This document shows, one piece after another, positions 26,902 through 34,563 of a stretch of DNA of 64,000 bases. Numbering within the stretch: position 1 is the first letter of the stretch; every line of letters begins with the position of its first letter. Source of the DNA: Thiotrichaceae bacterium UBA973 (GTDB taxonomy: Bacteria; Pseudomonadota; Gammaproteobacteria; Eutrophobiales; Eutrophobiaceae); the NCBI GenBank assembly GCA_002292815.1, contig DBBX01000027.1:1-64000 (forward strand). The letters run 5' to 3'. The notes beneath the pieces were generated by a model. It had not been told where the DNA came from, made no database searches, and was given only the letters and a program-made list of their open reading frames with translations. The translations under genes were made by a program, and so were the position numbers.

Positions 26902-27447
26902 ATGATGATAACAGTTCATGATGACTTGTTAGAGATTCAGGTCAATATTATGTATAAATTTGATAATAATAACGAACAAGAAACGAAATCAATCAAACCA
27001 ACAACTATGTCTTTAAACGAAACGAGTCAGGATGTCCTCAGTGTTGTCGTCCGTATGTGCGGACTACTGCTGTTATTTATTGGTCTCTGGATAGCAATAC
27101 AAGTTTTTAGCGAGGCCTTGGAACTGTATAAAGAGCCAGCCAATATTGAACGTATGGCAACAGCAATAGAAGCGGGTTCAAACATCGATAAGAGTCTTAT
27201 CCCTATCCGCGACAGTCTACTAGGAGAAGAGGAGACCGGCACTGAATCTGAGAGCAGACCTGAAATTCAAGCGGATGGTTTTCGAATTTCCTATTTCATC
27301 GCCTGGGTTGTTGATTTACTACTTCTATTGCTCTTGGCGCGTATTGCAATCATGGCAATTAAAACTGGTGGAGAACTTGCGCTATATGATGCCCAGGTAA
27401 AACGTCTTGCCAGACAGATTGTTCAAGCCAGTAAAAAAAATAACTGA
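26902..27447 (+). CDS. Two-TM membrane protein of unknown function
   Basis: A 181-residue protein divergent from the permease operon. It has a polar N-terminus rich in Asn/Glu/Thr, TM1 at about 50-73 (VVRMCGLLLLFIGLWIAIQV), a charged external loop of about 70 residues including SLLGEEETGTESESRPEIQ, TM2 at about 133-155 (VVDLLLLLLLARIAIMAI), and a basic C-terminus (KRLARQIVQASKKNN). An ATG 16 codons downstream is an alternative start. No family is recognised. The Lys/Ala-rich gene follows after 95 bases. Confidence 0.65.
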   Translation: MMITVHDDLLEIQVNIMYKFDNNNEQETKSIKPTTMSLNETSQDVLSVVVRMCGLLLLFIGLWIAIQVFSEALELYKEPANIERMATAIEAGSNIDKSLIPIRDSLLGEEETGTESESRPEIQADGFRISYFIAWVVDLLLLLLLARIAIMAIKTGGELALYDAQVKRLARQIVQASKKNN

Positions 27448-27542
27448 CTTTCGATCTTTTTGAATATTTGAATAGTGTATTTCATCGTAATCTATAACAT
27501 TTACTAGATTATTAACTTAAGTAACTTAACCTGGAGAATTTT

Positions 27543-27986
27543 ATGGCTATATTAAAGAAAACAATTAAAAATGCTGCATTGGCTAAAGTGATCGATAGCT
27601 CACTAACAAACCTTGAGGCAGCTACTGCAAACGGCTCTAAAGCATTAGCACTTGCTACAAAAAATAATAAGCAATTATCAGCTGAGGGAAAACGGCTCAG
27701 TAAAAAACGCATCGCGCTGATTAAACGACGTAAAACTGCTGCAGCAAAGGCACAGAAAAACCCGATTGCAGCGAACAAGAAAGCCTTGAGTGCTGTTGAT
27801 ATAGAGCTAGCCGCTATTAGAAAAGCAGCCGCTAAAAACAAAGTTGTTAAAGCAGCCATCTTTGAAGAATTATCTGGCTTACGGGTTAGTTGTCGACGAC
27901 TATCTGCGTATAACAAAGCAATATCTGCAGCCGACAGAGTTTTAAATAAACCAAAGAAAAAGACCAGAAGACGTAAAGCGGTATAG
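27543..27986 (+). CDS. Lys/Ala-rich basic protein (possible DNA-binding)
   Basis: A 147-residue strongly basic protein in which Lys and Ala together make up close to half the residues. It starts at an ATG with GGAG eight bases upstream and ends in a basic tail (NKPKKKTRRRKAV). It should be almost wholly helical, with a repeated pattern of Ala-rich and Lys-rich blocks (AAAKAQKNPIAANKKALSA). The composition resembles histone H1-like or nucleoid proteins, but no HU, H-NS or AlgP motif is present, so DNA binding is inferred. An antisense open frame covers the gene and is a shadow. A strong hairpin follows the stop. Confidence 0.7.
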   Translation: MAILKKTIKNAALAKVIDSSLTNLEAATANGSKALALATKNNKQLSAEGKRLSKKRIALIKRRKTAAAKAQKNPIAANKKALSAVDIELAAIRKAAAKNKVVKAAIFEELSGLRVSCRRLSAYNKAISAADRVLNKPKKKTRRRKAV

Positions 27987-27998
27987 TCTTGAATTATT

Positions 27999-28040
27999 AT
28001 ATCTAACCAACGCCCAGCTACTGGGCGGTTGGTTAGATAT
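27999..28040. terminator. Long hairpin after the Lys/Ala-rich gene
   Basis: The left arm at 27999-28017 (ATATCTAACCAACGCCCAG) pairs with the right arm at 28021-28040 around a three-base loop. Pairing covers all 19 bases, with a single G bulge. The stem is very stable, but no T-run follows (GCATTTAATC), so it could be a factor-independent terminator of weak type, an mRNA-stabilising structure or a transposon-like palindrome. Confidence 0.6.
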
Positions 28041-28109
28041 GCATTTAATCTGCACATAACACCGTTTCATTTTTAGATCATCCGTATTTAAAATTTAACA
28101 GGTATAGAT

Positions 28110-28439
28110 ATGGGATACTGGTATCTTGCAATCGCAATTATCGCTGAGGTTATAGCTACAAGCGCATTAAAAGCCTCTGGTGAATTCACAAAACTAGTAC
28201 CTAGTATTATTGTCGTTACAGGTTATGGTGTCGCATTTTATTTCCTGGCACTAGTTCTAAGAACTATTCCAGTTGGTGTCGCCTATGCCATATGGAATGG
28301 CATGGGAATAGTATTGATTACCATAGTAGGGAGTGTATTTTTCAAACAAATTCCTGATGTACCCGCGTTGATTGGCATGATACTAATAATATCAGGTGTA
28401 GTGGTTATCAACGTTTTTTCAAAAATAATTAGCAACTAA
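28110..28439 (+). CDS. Small multidrug resistance (SMR) efflux protein, EmrE-like
   Basis: A four-helix proton-coupled exporter of cationic compounds, 109 residues, in the inner membrane as an antiparallel dimer. The essential Glu is in TM1 (IAIIAEVIATSALKASGEFT, Glu in AEV), TM3 has VGVAYAIWNGMGIV with the signature Trp, and TM4 ends with ISGVVVINVFSK. It is closer to EmrE than to guanidinium exporters of the SugE type, judged by TM1 and TM3. It is a lone gene between a hairpin and the TPR protein gene. Confidence 0.93.
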   Translation: MGYWYLAIAIIAEVIATSALKASGEFTKLVPSIIVVTGYGVAFYFLALVLRTIPVGVAYAIWNGMGIVLITIVGSVFFKQIPDVPALIGMILIISGVVVINVFSKIISN

Positions 28440-28543
28440 TCATTAGGAATAGCCTCAAACCTAAAATAAAAATTAACATTCTTATAAGTGCTATTATTAT
28501 CGAAATATTAGCAAATTATTATCTATAAAAAAATTCTATCATT

Positions 28544-29308
28544 ATGAATATGTTCCGCTTTTCAAAATCTGTAATCATTTCTCTATCATTACTTATTATT
28601 TCAAATAACGGTTTTACTTTTGAGCAAAAAGATTTTGTGACCGATATAACGCTTGCTAAAGAAATGTTTGATAAAGGGGAACATGATGCAGCAATTAAAT
28701 ATTGGGAAAGCAAACAGTCTGCTTATGGCGGCCAGACAGGACATTATGAACTTGAATTAGGTACTTTTTATAGTCGCATGAAAGCCTTTGATAAGGCAGA
28801 ACAGACTTATTTGGCGGGCATGCAACTAGATGGTAAATACCCTCGTTTGAATATTAGCCTATCGTATATCTATCTTTGGACTGGCAGGTTTGACCAAGCA
28901 TCAGCTCTGTTAGATGAAACAATCAAGGAATATCCAGATTGGTGGTCAGGCTACTATACAAAGGCACACCACGAATTCCTGACAGAAAATTACCAGGAAG
29001 CGAAAATTCTTGCAGAACAATCATTATCTATAACTGAAACTGCTAGAGGATTTATCTTGCTAGCACGTGCTTCTTTTGAATTAAATGACACCAGATCTGT
29101 TATCAGTGCCATTGAAGAAGCCATAAACATTGAACCAAACTTCCTTGCTGATTTAAACGCGATGAAAATATACGCTGTCTCATTGGCAACCGAAGGGCTT
29201 AATGGAGAAGCTATTGCTGTTATTGAAGAAATAAAAATGAATAACGAAAAAGCAGCTGATGATGAAGAGCTGAAAAAACTATTAACTGAGTTAGAAAAAA
29301 AGAAATAA
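28544..29308 (+). CDS. Secreted TPR-repeat protein
   Basis: A 254-residue protein with a signal peptide (cleavage near residue 26, NNGFTFEQ) and at least four tetratricopeptide-like repeats: AKEMFDKGEHDAAIKYWES, AFDKAEQTYLAGMQLDGKYP, FDQASALLDETIKEYPDWW, and YQEAKILAEQSLSITE onward. The C-terminus is a charged helix (DDEELKKLLTELEKKK). It is likely a periplasmic scaffold. No enzyme motif and no lipobox is visible. Confidence 0.75.
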   Translation: MNMFRFSKSVIISLSLLIISNNGFTFEQKDFVTDITLAKEMFDKGEHDAAIKYWESKQSAYGGQTGHYELELGTFYSRMKAFDKAEQTYLAGMQLDGKYPRLNISLSYIYLWTGRFDQASALLDETIKEYPDWWSGYYTKAHHEFLTENYQEAKILAEQSLSITETARGFILLARASFELNDTRSVISAIEEAINIEPNFLADLNAMKIYAVSLATEGLNGEAIAVIEEIKMNNEKAADDEELKKLLTELEKKK

Positions 29309-29384
29309 AGACACATAATCTCTACTGCTGGAAGACAGAGGTTTAGTTTAAATCTTAGCTAGATCATTGGATTTTCAATCTGTT

Positions 29385-30494
29385 TCAGTTGGTTGTTCTC
29401 ACACAATTTTTTCCATCATGTTTAGCAACATAAACACCCTCGTCTGCAACCTTAATAAAATCTTCACTATTTTCCATGTCAGCAGAACGGGTCGCTAATC
29501 CGACACTGATACTGCCATGCCATGCACCATCGCCCGTGGGAACGCGTAGTTCGGATACTGTTTTACGGATAAGTTCCCCAAGGTGCAAGCCACCTTCTTT
29601 ATCCGTATTAGGACAAACCACAAAAAATTCATCACCGCCCAAACGGCAGGCGATGTCATCACTACGTAACGCATACTGAATCGTTTTTGCTAATTCACGG
29701 AGAACGAGATCGCCCGCATCATGACCGTAGGTATCATTCACTTGTTTAAAATGATCAGCATCAATCATCATACAAGTAAGCGGAGAACCGTGCTTGATAG
29801 ATTCGTCCCATAAATATGAGAGTTGTCGCAAAGCGTGACGCCGGTTGGGGAGCCCTGTCAGTACATCAGTTAATGATATTTCCTCCAGATAACGGTTCGC
29901 CTCTGAAAGCGCTTTCGTCCGGTCTGCAACTTTTACTTCAAGAGATTTGTTTAACTCAACTAACTCTCTGTTTTGCTCTGAAACCTGTTCAAATAAACCG
30001 TTGAGCGCGACTAGTAGCGGTTGAGTTGAGCTATCTGCTTCTATTTCTTCTGTCTCATACGCCTCAACTGGACTAACACCTTTATTAATGGCTTCTATTT
30101 GTCTTGCCAAATTTTGGTCTGTGCAAAGTATATGGAAAGCAAGCCACTTAGTAAGAAAACCTAGTAGTATTTTTACAGAACCTTCATTCTCAGGAGAGAT
30201 ATTTGAATGCATGGATTTTACTTCGTTTAGAAAATTATGATGTTTATCAATATGAAGGTCAAAGTGTCGTTGATCTATACCAACTTGACGCATCAATTCT
30301 TCTTCTTCATCAAAATGATACTGGGCGTAGTCTGCCAATTCCTTAAATACTTTCTCAATATCATCAAACACAAGTTCATTACCAGTCAGCATCTCACCAA
30401 ACTGATTAATCAAATCCACCAGATGACGGTGTTGATGATCAACGTCTGTCAACCCGGTCTCAAAATTTTTATCCCAATGGAATGATTCCATCAA
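29385..30494 (-). CDS. Bacteriohemerythrin-GGDEF diguanylate cyclase
   Basis: A cytosolic 369-residue enzyme predicted to make cyclic di-GMP in response to oxygen or its redox products. Residues 1-130 form a hemerythrin domain with diiron ligands in VDHQHRHLVDL, YHFDEEEELM and HIDKHHNFLNEV. A coiled linker (about 165-200) leads to the GGDEF domain with LTDVLTGLPNRRHAL, ADHFKQVNDTYGHDAGD and an intact CRLGGDEFFVV active site. RSDD, five residues before GGDEF, fits the inhibitory I-site. The gene is monocistronic. Confidence 0.93.
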   Translation of the reverse strand: MMESFHWDKNFETGLTDVDHQHRHLVDLINQFGEMLTGNELVFDDIEKVFKELADYAQYHFDEEEELMRQVGIDQRHFDLHIDKHHNFLNEVKSMHSNISPENEGSVKILLGFLTKWLAFHILCTDQNLARQIEAINKGVSPVEAYETEEIEADSSTQPLLVALNGLFEQVSEQNRELVELNKSLEVKVADRTKALSEANRYLEEISLTDVLTGLPNRRHALRQLSYLWDESIKHGSPLTCMMIDADHFKQVNDTYGHDAGDLVLRELAKTIQYALRSDDIACRLGGDEFFVVCPNTDKEGGLHLGELIRKTVSELRVPTGDGAWHGSISVGLATRSADMENSEDFIKVADEGVYVAKHDGKNCVRTTN

Positions 30495-30580
30495 TATTTC
30501 CCATGTCTTGATTTTTATAGTTATTCTAACAGCATAGATAAGATGTATTACAGATTAGAATACCTGACTCACTACAAAAA

Positions 30581-31165
30581 CTACTTGTATTCTTTCTGCA
30601 TAAATTCACGGCGCTCTTCGGGTGACATATTTTTTATATTCTCACGTAAGGCCTTACGCTCTGCTGCTGGCAAAGCTTGCATATATTCTTTCATTTTTCG
30701 GCGCATCTGTTGATGCTTGTTTTTTTTATTTTCTCGAAAAGCCTTGCGCTCTTCTGGTGTCATGTTGTTAAATTTTTCTCGTAAGGCATTACGTTCCGCT
30801 TCCGGTAATTTTTTAAACCATTCCTTACGTTTCTTTATGCGCTCCTGCTGTTCAGGGGTTAAATCTTTAAACCTTTGATGCCGCTCACGTATCTTTTCTT
30901 TTTTATCGTCATCCATAGCCTGCCAACGTTGCATGCGTTGCTTCGCTTTTACTTTTTGTTCATCTGACATCTTGCTCCAACGCCTGGCACCTTTTTGCAT
31001 ACGTTGTTGCCGTTTCGCGGGCAATTGACCCCACTTATCCTTGAAGTCTTCTAACAGTGTTTGTTCTTCCATTGATAATGAATTCCACGACACGCCTTCT
31101 TCGGCAAACACATTTGCCGAATGTAATAGACACAGTAGCAGTAATGTTAATAATCTATTGTGCAT
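30581..31165 (-). CDS. DUF3106 secreted protein with Glu/Arg-rich repeats
   Basis: A 194-residue protein with a signal peptide (LLTLLLLCLLHSANVFA) and at least six imperfect repeats of about 25 residues of the type W-x-x-L/M-x-P/D-E-x-R/Q-x-x-x (for example MTPEERKAFRENKK and LPAAERKALRENIKN). It is highly charged and helical. The DUF3106 family is commonly encoded downstream of a sigma factor and a DUF3619 protein, as here. Its ATG lies within the last bases of a small frameshifted gene, so it is the end of the sigma operon. Function unknown. Confidence 0.85.
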   Translation of the reverse strand: MHNRLLTLLLLCLLHSANVFAEEGVSWNSLSMEEQTLLEDFKDKWGQLPAKRQQRMQKGARRWSKMSDEQKVKAKQRMQRWQAMDDDKKEKIRERHQRFKDLTPEQQERIKKRKEWFKKLPEAERNALREKFNNMTPEERKAFRENKKNKHQQMRRKMKEYMQALPAAERKALRENIKNMSPEERREFMQKEYK

Positions 31166-31351
31166 TATCCGTCTCTATTGTTGCCCCTATACATTTACCA
31201 GTATATTCATTGTCTAAATATTCCGGTTCAATCCAGTCACCCACGTCCGTTCCCCACTCCCCCCAGAACCTCCAATGAGGCCATGGGATAATTATTGTTT
31301 TTCTCGACCGCAAAACAGGATGGCATTGACCAAATCAATATCCATAAACAT
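31155..31351 (-). pseudogene. Small gene with apparent frameshift between DUF3619 and DUF3106
   Basis: From the ATG at 31349-31351 (or 31343-31345) the frame reads MFMDIDLVNAILFCGREKQ and stops at TAA. Moving back one base at the run of five A (minus strand, near 31296-31300) opens a Trp-rich frame: IIIPWPHWRFWGEWG, then VGDWIEPEYLDNEYTGKC, ending at TAG (31155-31157), which overlaps the DUF3106 start by 11 bases. One extra A would give a continuous protein of about 65 residues. The overlap at both operon neighbours and the codon-like composition argue for a real gene that is broken, frameshifted or mis-sequenced. Family unknown. Confidence 0.5.
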
Positions 31352-31354
31352 GTA

Positions 31355-31705
31355 CTAGCTCTGTAAAACATCATCTTCGAGCCATTCATAGAATTCCAAA
31401 TCTTCATATAGCTCAAGACTCTCAGAAGATGAAATCAGATCTAAATCATCCGGCGGAACAATGTGATTAGACAGAGGAGATTTCAACAGAATCATGACCG
31501 CAAAGACCATAACGCATGCTGTTGCCAATGCCCCTGTGAATATAGCTGACCAATTACTTTGCCTTGTTACAGCTTTATCTACGGCTTGTGTACGAATTTG
31601 TCGAATCATGGACAAGGTATTGCCACCAAGAGACTGAACACTGTCATCCAGTGTTTGCTTGATATTCCTTGTTAATTTATCTTCGTTATTTTGATTCATC
31701 ACCAA
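31355..31705 (-). CDS. DUF3619 family membrane protein (putative anti-sigma partner)
   Basis: A 116-residue protein with a cytosolic N-terminus (LTRNIKQTLDDSVQSLGGNTLSMIR), one transmembrane helix (IFTGALATACVMVFAVMILL, about 54-73) and an acidic external tail (DLDLISSSESLELYEDLEFYEWLEDD). This fits the DUF3619 family. Its start overlaps the sigma factor gene by seven bases, and its topology is that of an anti-sigma factor, so a regulatory role towards the sigma factor is a reasonable inference but not shown. Confidence 0.8.
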   Translation of the reverse strand: MVMNQNNEDKLTRNIKQTLDDSVQSLGGNTLSMIRQIRTQAVDKAVTRQSNWSAIFTGALATACVMVFAVMILLKSPLSNHIVPPDDLDLISSSESLELYEDLEFYEWLEDDVLQS

Positions 31706-32232
31706 TGCCCATCTAATTTGTCACGTAAATTATGTACTGCACGCGAATAATGCGTTTTTACACTACCTGCTGAACATTTCATCGCTGTCGCTGTTGCTTC
31801 TACACTATACCCTTCCCAGGTTCTTAATAAAAAAGCCTGTTGTTGCCGCAATGGCAAATTATGTAATGCTTCATCGAGTTCATCTATACGCCGATCAGCC
31901 TGTAATAATTGTTCTGGTGTTCTAGCCGATTCATCTTTTGCTTGTTGAATAGGATCTTCATCTTCTTCATTTTTACTACTAAACCAACTACGAAATCGGT
32001 TTCTTACCTGATTACGTCGATACCAATCCTTGATCCGACTTTGCAAGATTGTAGTAAATAGTGGTCCCCATTCCTTAGCATCACGATCTGCATATTTTTC
32101 TACCAGCTTAAACATGGCATCCTGCAAAATATCCAGCGCCTCATCCGTATTGCCTGTCGCTATCTGAGCCATACGAAAGGCCCGCTGTTCAACACTGGCA
32201 AGAAATGCATCAAGTTCGCGCTGCGCTTCCAG
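31699..32232 (-). CDS. RNA polymerase sigma factor (ECF/sigma-70 region 2 and 4)
   Basis: A 177-residue sigma factor. Region 2 contains NTDEALDILQDAMFKLVEKY and LFTTILQSRIKDWYRRNQVRNRF; region 4 contains LHNLPLRQQQAFLLRTWEGYSVEATATAMKCSAGSVKTHYSRAVH. Starting at the first ATG (32172) would delete the conserved beginning of region 2. The frame is open for 20 codons upstream, reading EAQRELDAFLASVEQRAFR, and the only plausible start is CTG (32230-32232), with AAAGGGG a few bases upstream and a TAG two codons before it. The operon continues with DUF3619, a small broken gene and DUF3106. Confidence 0.85.
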   Translation of the reverse strand: MEAQRELDAFLASVEQRAFRMAQIATGNTDEALDILQDAMFKLVEKYADRDAKEWGPLFTTILQSRIKDWYRRNQVRNRFRSWFSSKNEEDEDPIQQAKDESARTPEQLLQADRRIDELDEALHNLPLRQQQAFLLRTWEGYSVEATATAMKCSAGSVKTHYSRAVHNLRDKLDGHW

Positions 32233-32283
32233 TGTCTATCCCCTTTAGTATCTATGGTTAAATTAAACTGTTTCATCTGAATT

Positions 32284-32314
32284 AACGTAGCCAGAAAAGC
32301 TATCCGGCCACGTT
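32284..32314. terminator. Hairpin between EF-hand gene and sigma operon
   Basis: AACGT-a-GCC (32284-32292) pairs with GGC-c-ACGTT (32306-32314), eight pairs around one mismatch with a 13-base loop, between the stop of the EF-hand gene and the sigma factor start. No T-run follows on either strand, so a terminator role for the EF-hand mRNA is only a suggestion. Confidence 0.3.
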
Positions 32315-32350
32315 ATTATCGATTGATTAATATATATCAGCAACGGCTGC

Positions 32351-32848
32351 TTAAGTATTGCTCTCGTCTTGGCTATTATCTTGACGACGTTCACGATGCT
32401 TTTCTCGTGCTTCTTTTGCAGCATTGCGTTCCGCTTCATTCAATTCACCATCGCCATCAGCATCAAAACGTTTTGCCATTCTTTTACGATGTTTTGCTTT
32501 AGCTACCTGTTTCTCAGCATCATTTAATTGTCCGTCACCATCAGTATCAAACTTTTCGAGCATCTTCGCACGACGGGTCTCTTTCGCTGCGGTTAGTTCT
32601 GTATCACTGATCTCACCATTTCCATCGGTATCGATACGTTCCTTGCGCATCGCTTTAAACGCTTCTCTGGCGGCTTGGCGTTCCGTGTCATTTAATTCAC
32701 CATCACCATCAGCATCGAATTGAGCTCTTATCTCTGCACGTTTTGCTTTTCTATCACTGTCATCGTCAGCAAAGGCAGTGAAACTCAGACTTAAACCTAA
32801 TATTGCTGCAGTTAATCCAGCAATTGTCGTTTTTGATATGTTCTTCAT
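32351..32848 (-). CDS. Secreted EF-hand calcium-binding protein
   Basis: A 165-residue protein from the ATG at 32846-32848, with GGAG nine bases upstream; an ATG five codons earlier is less likely because the signal peptide (KNISKTTIAGLTAAILGLSL) starts here. Four regularly spaced EF-hand loops are visible: FDADGDGELNDTE, IDTDGNGEISDTE, FDTDGDGQLNDAE and FDADGDGELNEAE, each followed by a Lys/Arg/Ala-rich helix. The C-terminus is basic then Asp/Gln-rich. Probably a periplasmic Ca2+ binder. It is upstream of the sigma operon on the same strand and divergent from a metal transporter. Confidence 0.85.
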   Translation of the reverse strand: MKNISKTTIAGLTAAILGLSLSFTAFADDDSDRKAKRAEIRAQFDADGDGELNDTERQAAREAFKAMRKERIDTDGNGEISDTELTAAKETRRAKMLEKFDTDGDGQLNDAEKQVAKAKHRKRMAKRFDADGDGELNEAERNAAKEAREKHRERRQDNSQDESNT

Positions 32849-32949
32849 TATTACTATCTCCATAAAGGGGTTATTTTGTCTACACCCGTCTTAACGCCTG
32901 AGTTATCATTCGGTTGACAAAACCTAATAAAAAAATAAGTGAGAAAACC

Positions 32950-33858
32950 ATGGCGGGACACGGCGACACGACTAAAGCAATCTTATATGCATTCCTGGCC
33001 AATCTGGGTCTTGCCATTGCCAAAACGGGAGCTGCTATCTATACCGGCTCTGGCAGTATGACGGCCGAGGCAATTCATTCATTTGCTGATTGTGGTAATC
33101 AAATCCTGCTTTTTATAGGTCTGAAACAAGCTAAAAAACCAGCCGATGTAAAACACCCGCTTGGCTACGGAAAGGTCACCTACTTCTGGAGTTTTATCGT
33201 CGCCATCATGTTGTTTAGCATGGGTGGTCTCTATTCCGTTTATGAAGGCTGGCATAAATTACATGAACCGGGCGAATTGAATCAGATCTGGATTGCCTTG
33301 GTAGTGCTTGGTTTCGGTATCGTACTGGAGTCATTCAGTCTTTACGGCGCACTTAAAGTCGTTAAAGAGATAAGAAAAGATAAGTCTTTCAGGGATTGGT
33401 TTAAGAATACACGCAACGCCGAACTGGTCGTCATCCTTGGAGAAGACACAGCCGCCACGATTGGATTAGCAGTCGCATTTGTATTTGTTTCAATCGCCGC
33501 CGTGACGGGCGACCCTGTATATGATGCATTGGGTTCTATTTGTATCGGCGTTATTTTAATCTTTATTTCGATCTTTATCGGGTGGCGCATTCAGTCCTTA
33601 ATCGTTGGCCGTTCCGCGGAAGCAGAATTACGAGAACTCATAGACAGCATTATCGAAAAAGATGATGCCATCGAGAAACTATTAAACACGATCACCATGC
33701 ATCTTGGGCCAGATGTCATGTTGGCAGCAAAAATAAAAATGAAAGCGAGTCTTAGTATTGAAGAAGCGGTCAATCATATAAACGAACTAGAAGTGGAAAT
33801 AAAAAGACAAGTACCTGTTGTTAAATGGTGTTTTATAGAACCCGATATAAATGATTAG
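32950..33858 (+). CDS. Cation diffusion facilitator (CDF) metal transporter
   Basis: A 302-residue inner-membrane exporter for divalent cations such as Zn, Fe, Mn or Co. I choose the ATG at 32950 (MAGHGDTTKAILYAFLANLG); a TTG 12 codons upstream gives only polar residues. TM2 has EAIHSFADCGNQILLFIGL, where the Zn-site residues HxxxD are in place, TM5 has LGEDTAATIGLAVAFV, and GDPVYDALGSICIGVIL follows. The C-terminal cytosolic domain spans about 205-302. It is divergent from the EF-hand gene. The metal cannot be told from sequence. Confidence 0.9.
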   Translation: MAGHGDTTKAILYAFLANLGLAIAKTGAAIYTGSGSMTAEAIHSFADCGNQILLFIGLKQAKKPADVKHPLGYGKVTYFWSFIVAIMLFSMGGLYSVYEGWHKLHEPGELNQIWIALVVLGFGIVLESFSLYGALKVVKEIRKDKSFRDWFKNTRNAELVVILGEDTAATIGLAVAFVFVSIAAVTGDPVYDALGSICIGVILIFISIFIGWRIQSLIVGRSAEAELRELIDSIIEKDDAIEKLLNTITMHLGPDVMLAAKIKMKASLSIEEAVNHINELEVEIKRQVPVVKWCFIEPDIND

Positions 33859-33981
33859 CTTATTATTAATATATTAACCAGTTTAAGTTCCCTACTAATT
33901 ATCGATTAAACGCGCTGATAAAGCTTGGGCAGAATAAAATTTATACTCCGAAAGTAAACCAAGACAATTGGCTTAATTAAA

Positions 33982-34455
33982 ATGTTCTATAGAAAATTAA
34001 CGATTATATTTACATGCTGCTTTCTTGCAGCATGCGATGGAATTGAACAATCAGCGGAAGTTGACGCTATTGAACAGACCGAAGTAACCGCGCCACAAGA
34101 AACTGTAGTACACATAAATGAATGCCCGGTATACGAAAGCCGTCATTGGCATGCATGGATCGACCGCTATTCAAGTACAGAAGGGACCAATAGATTAAAC
34201 ATCACCGGTCAGATAGATCTCCCGACATCAGGCTATACGGTTAATTGGAAAACCGGTATTCAAGACAGAGCCATGCCACCCAGTCAAAGATTCATTCTCG
34301 AATTAATACCCCCCGACGGTATGGCCATGCAAATGATATCGCCAACAAATGTAAGTTTTAAAACTGAGACACCTCTGCTCGAATTCAGAGAGGTGCTAAT
34401 ATATTGCGGTGATAAATTACTAGCCACGATGCCATATGTAACGCCAACAGAGTAA
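33982..34455 (+). CDS. Lipoprotein of unknown function
   Basis: A 157-residue protein with a clear lipobox (IIFTCCFLAAC, lipidated Cys at residue 18). After a Glu/Thr-rich linker (about 20-45) comes a compact beta-rich domain with Cys in NECPVYESRHWHAWIDRY and in EVLIYCGDKLLA that may bridge. LNITGQIDLPTSGYTVNWKTGIQDRAMPP resembles a beta-sandwich edge. No family is recognised. It stands alone between the CDF transporter and a convergent hemoglobin gene. Confidence 0.6.
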   Translation: MFYRKLTIIFTCCFLAACDGIEQSAEVDAIEQTEVTAPQETVVHINECPVYESRHWHAWIDRYSSTEGTNRLNITGQIDLPTSGYTVNWKTGIQDRAMPPSQRFILELIPPDGMAMQMISPTNVSFKTETPLLEFREVLIYCGDKLLATMPYVTPTE

Positions 34456-34563
34456 TTGTGTTCAATTAAAACGATTGCTTACACAGAAAAACCTTCTGCT
34501 TGAGAGCAGTTAACAACAATAAACATTACCCTGTAGTGATTCATTCTAATGCTGAACCAGAGA

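Noticed and set aside
27512..28057. Long minus-strand frame (181 codons) opposite the Lys/Ala-rich gene
   Set aside because: It is a mirror of a low-complexity coding sequence; the plus strand has a clear GGAG and ATG, while this one crosses the hairpin and has no ribosome site.
34496..34509. CTGCT-TGAG-AGCAG hairpin after the lipoprotein gene
   Set aside because: Only five pairs and no T-run; too weak to list as a terminator.
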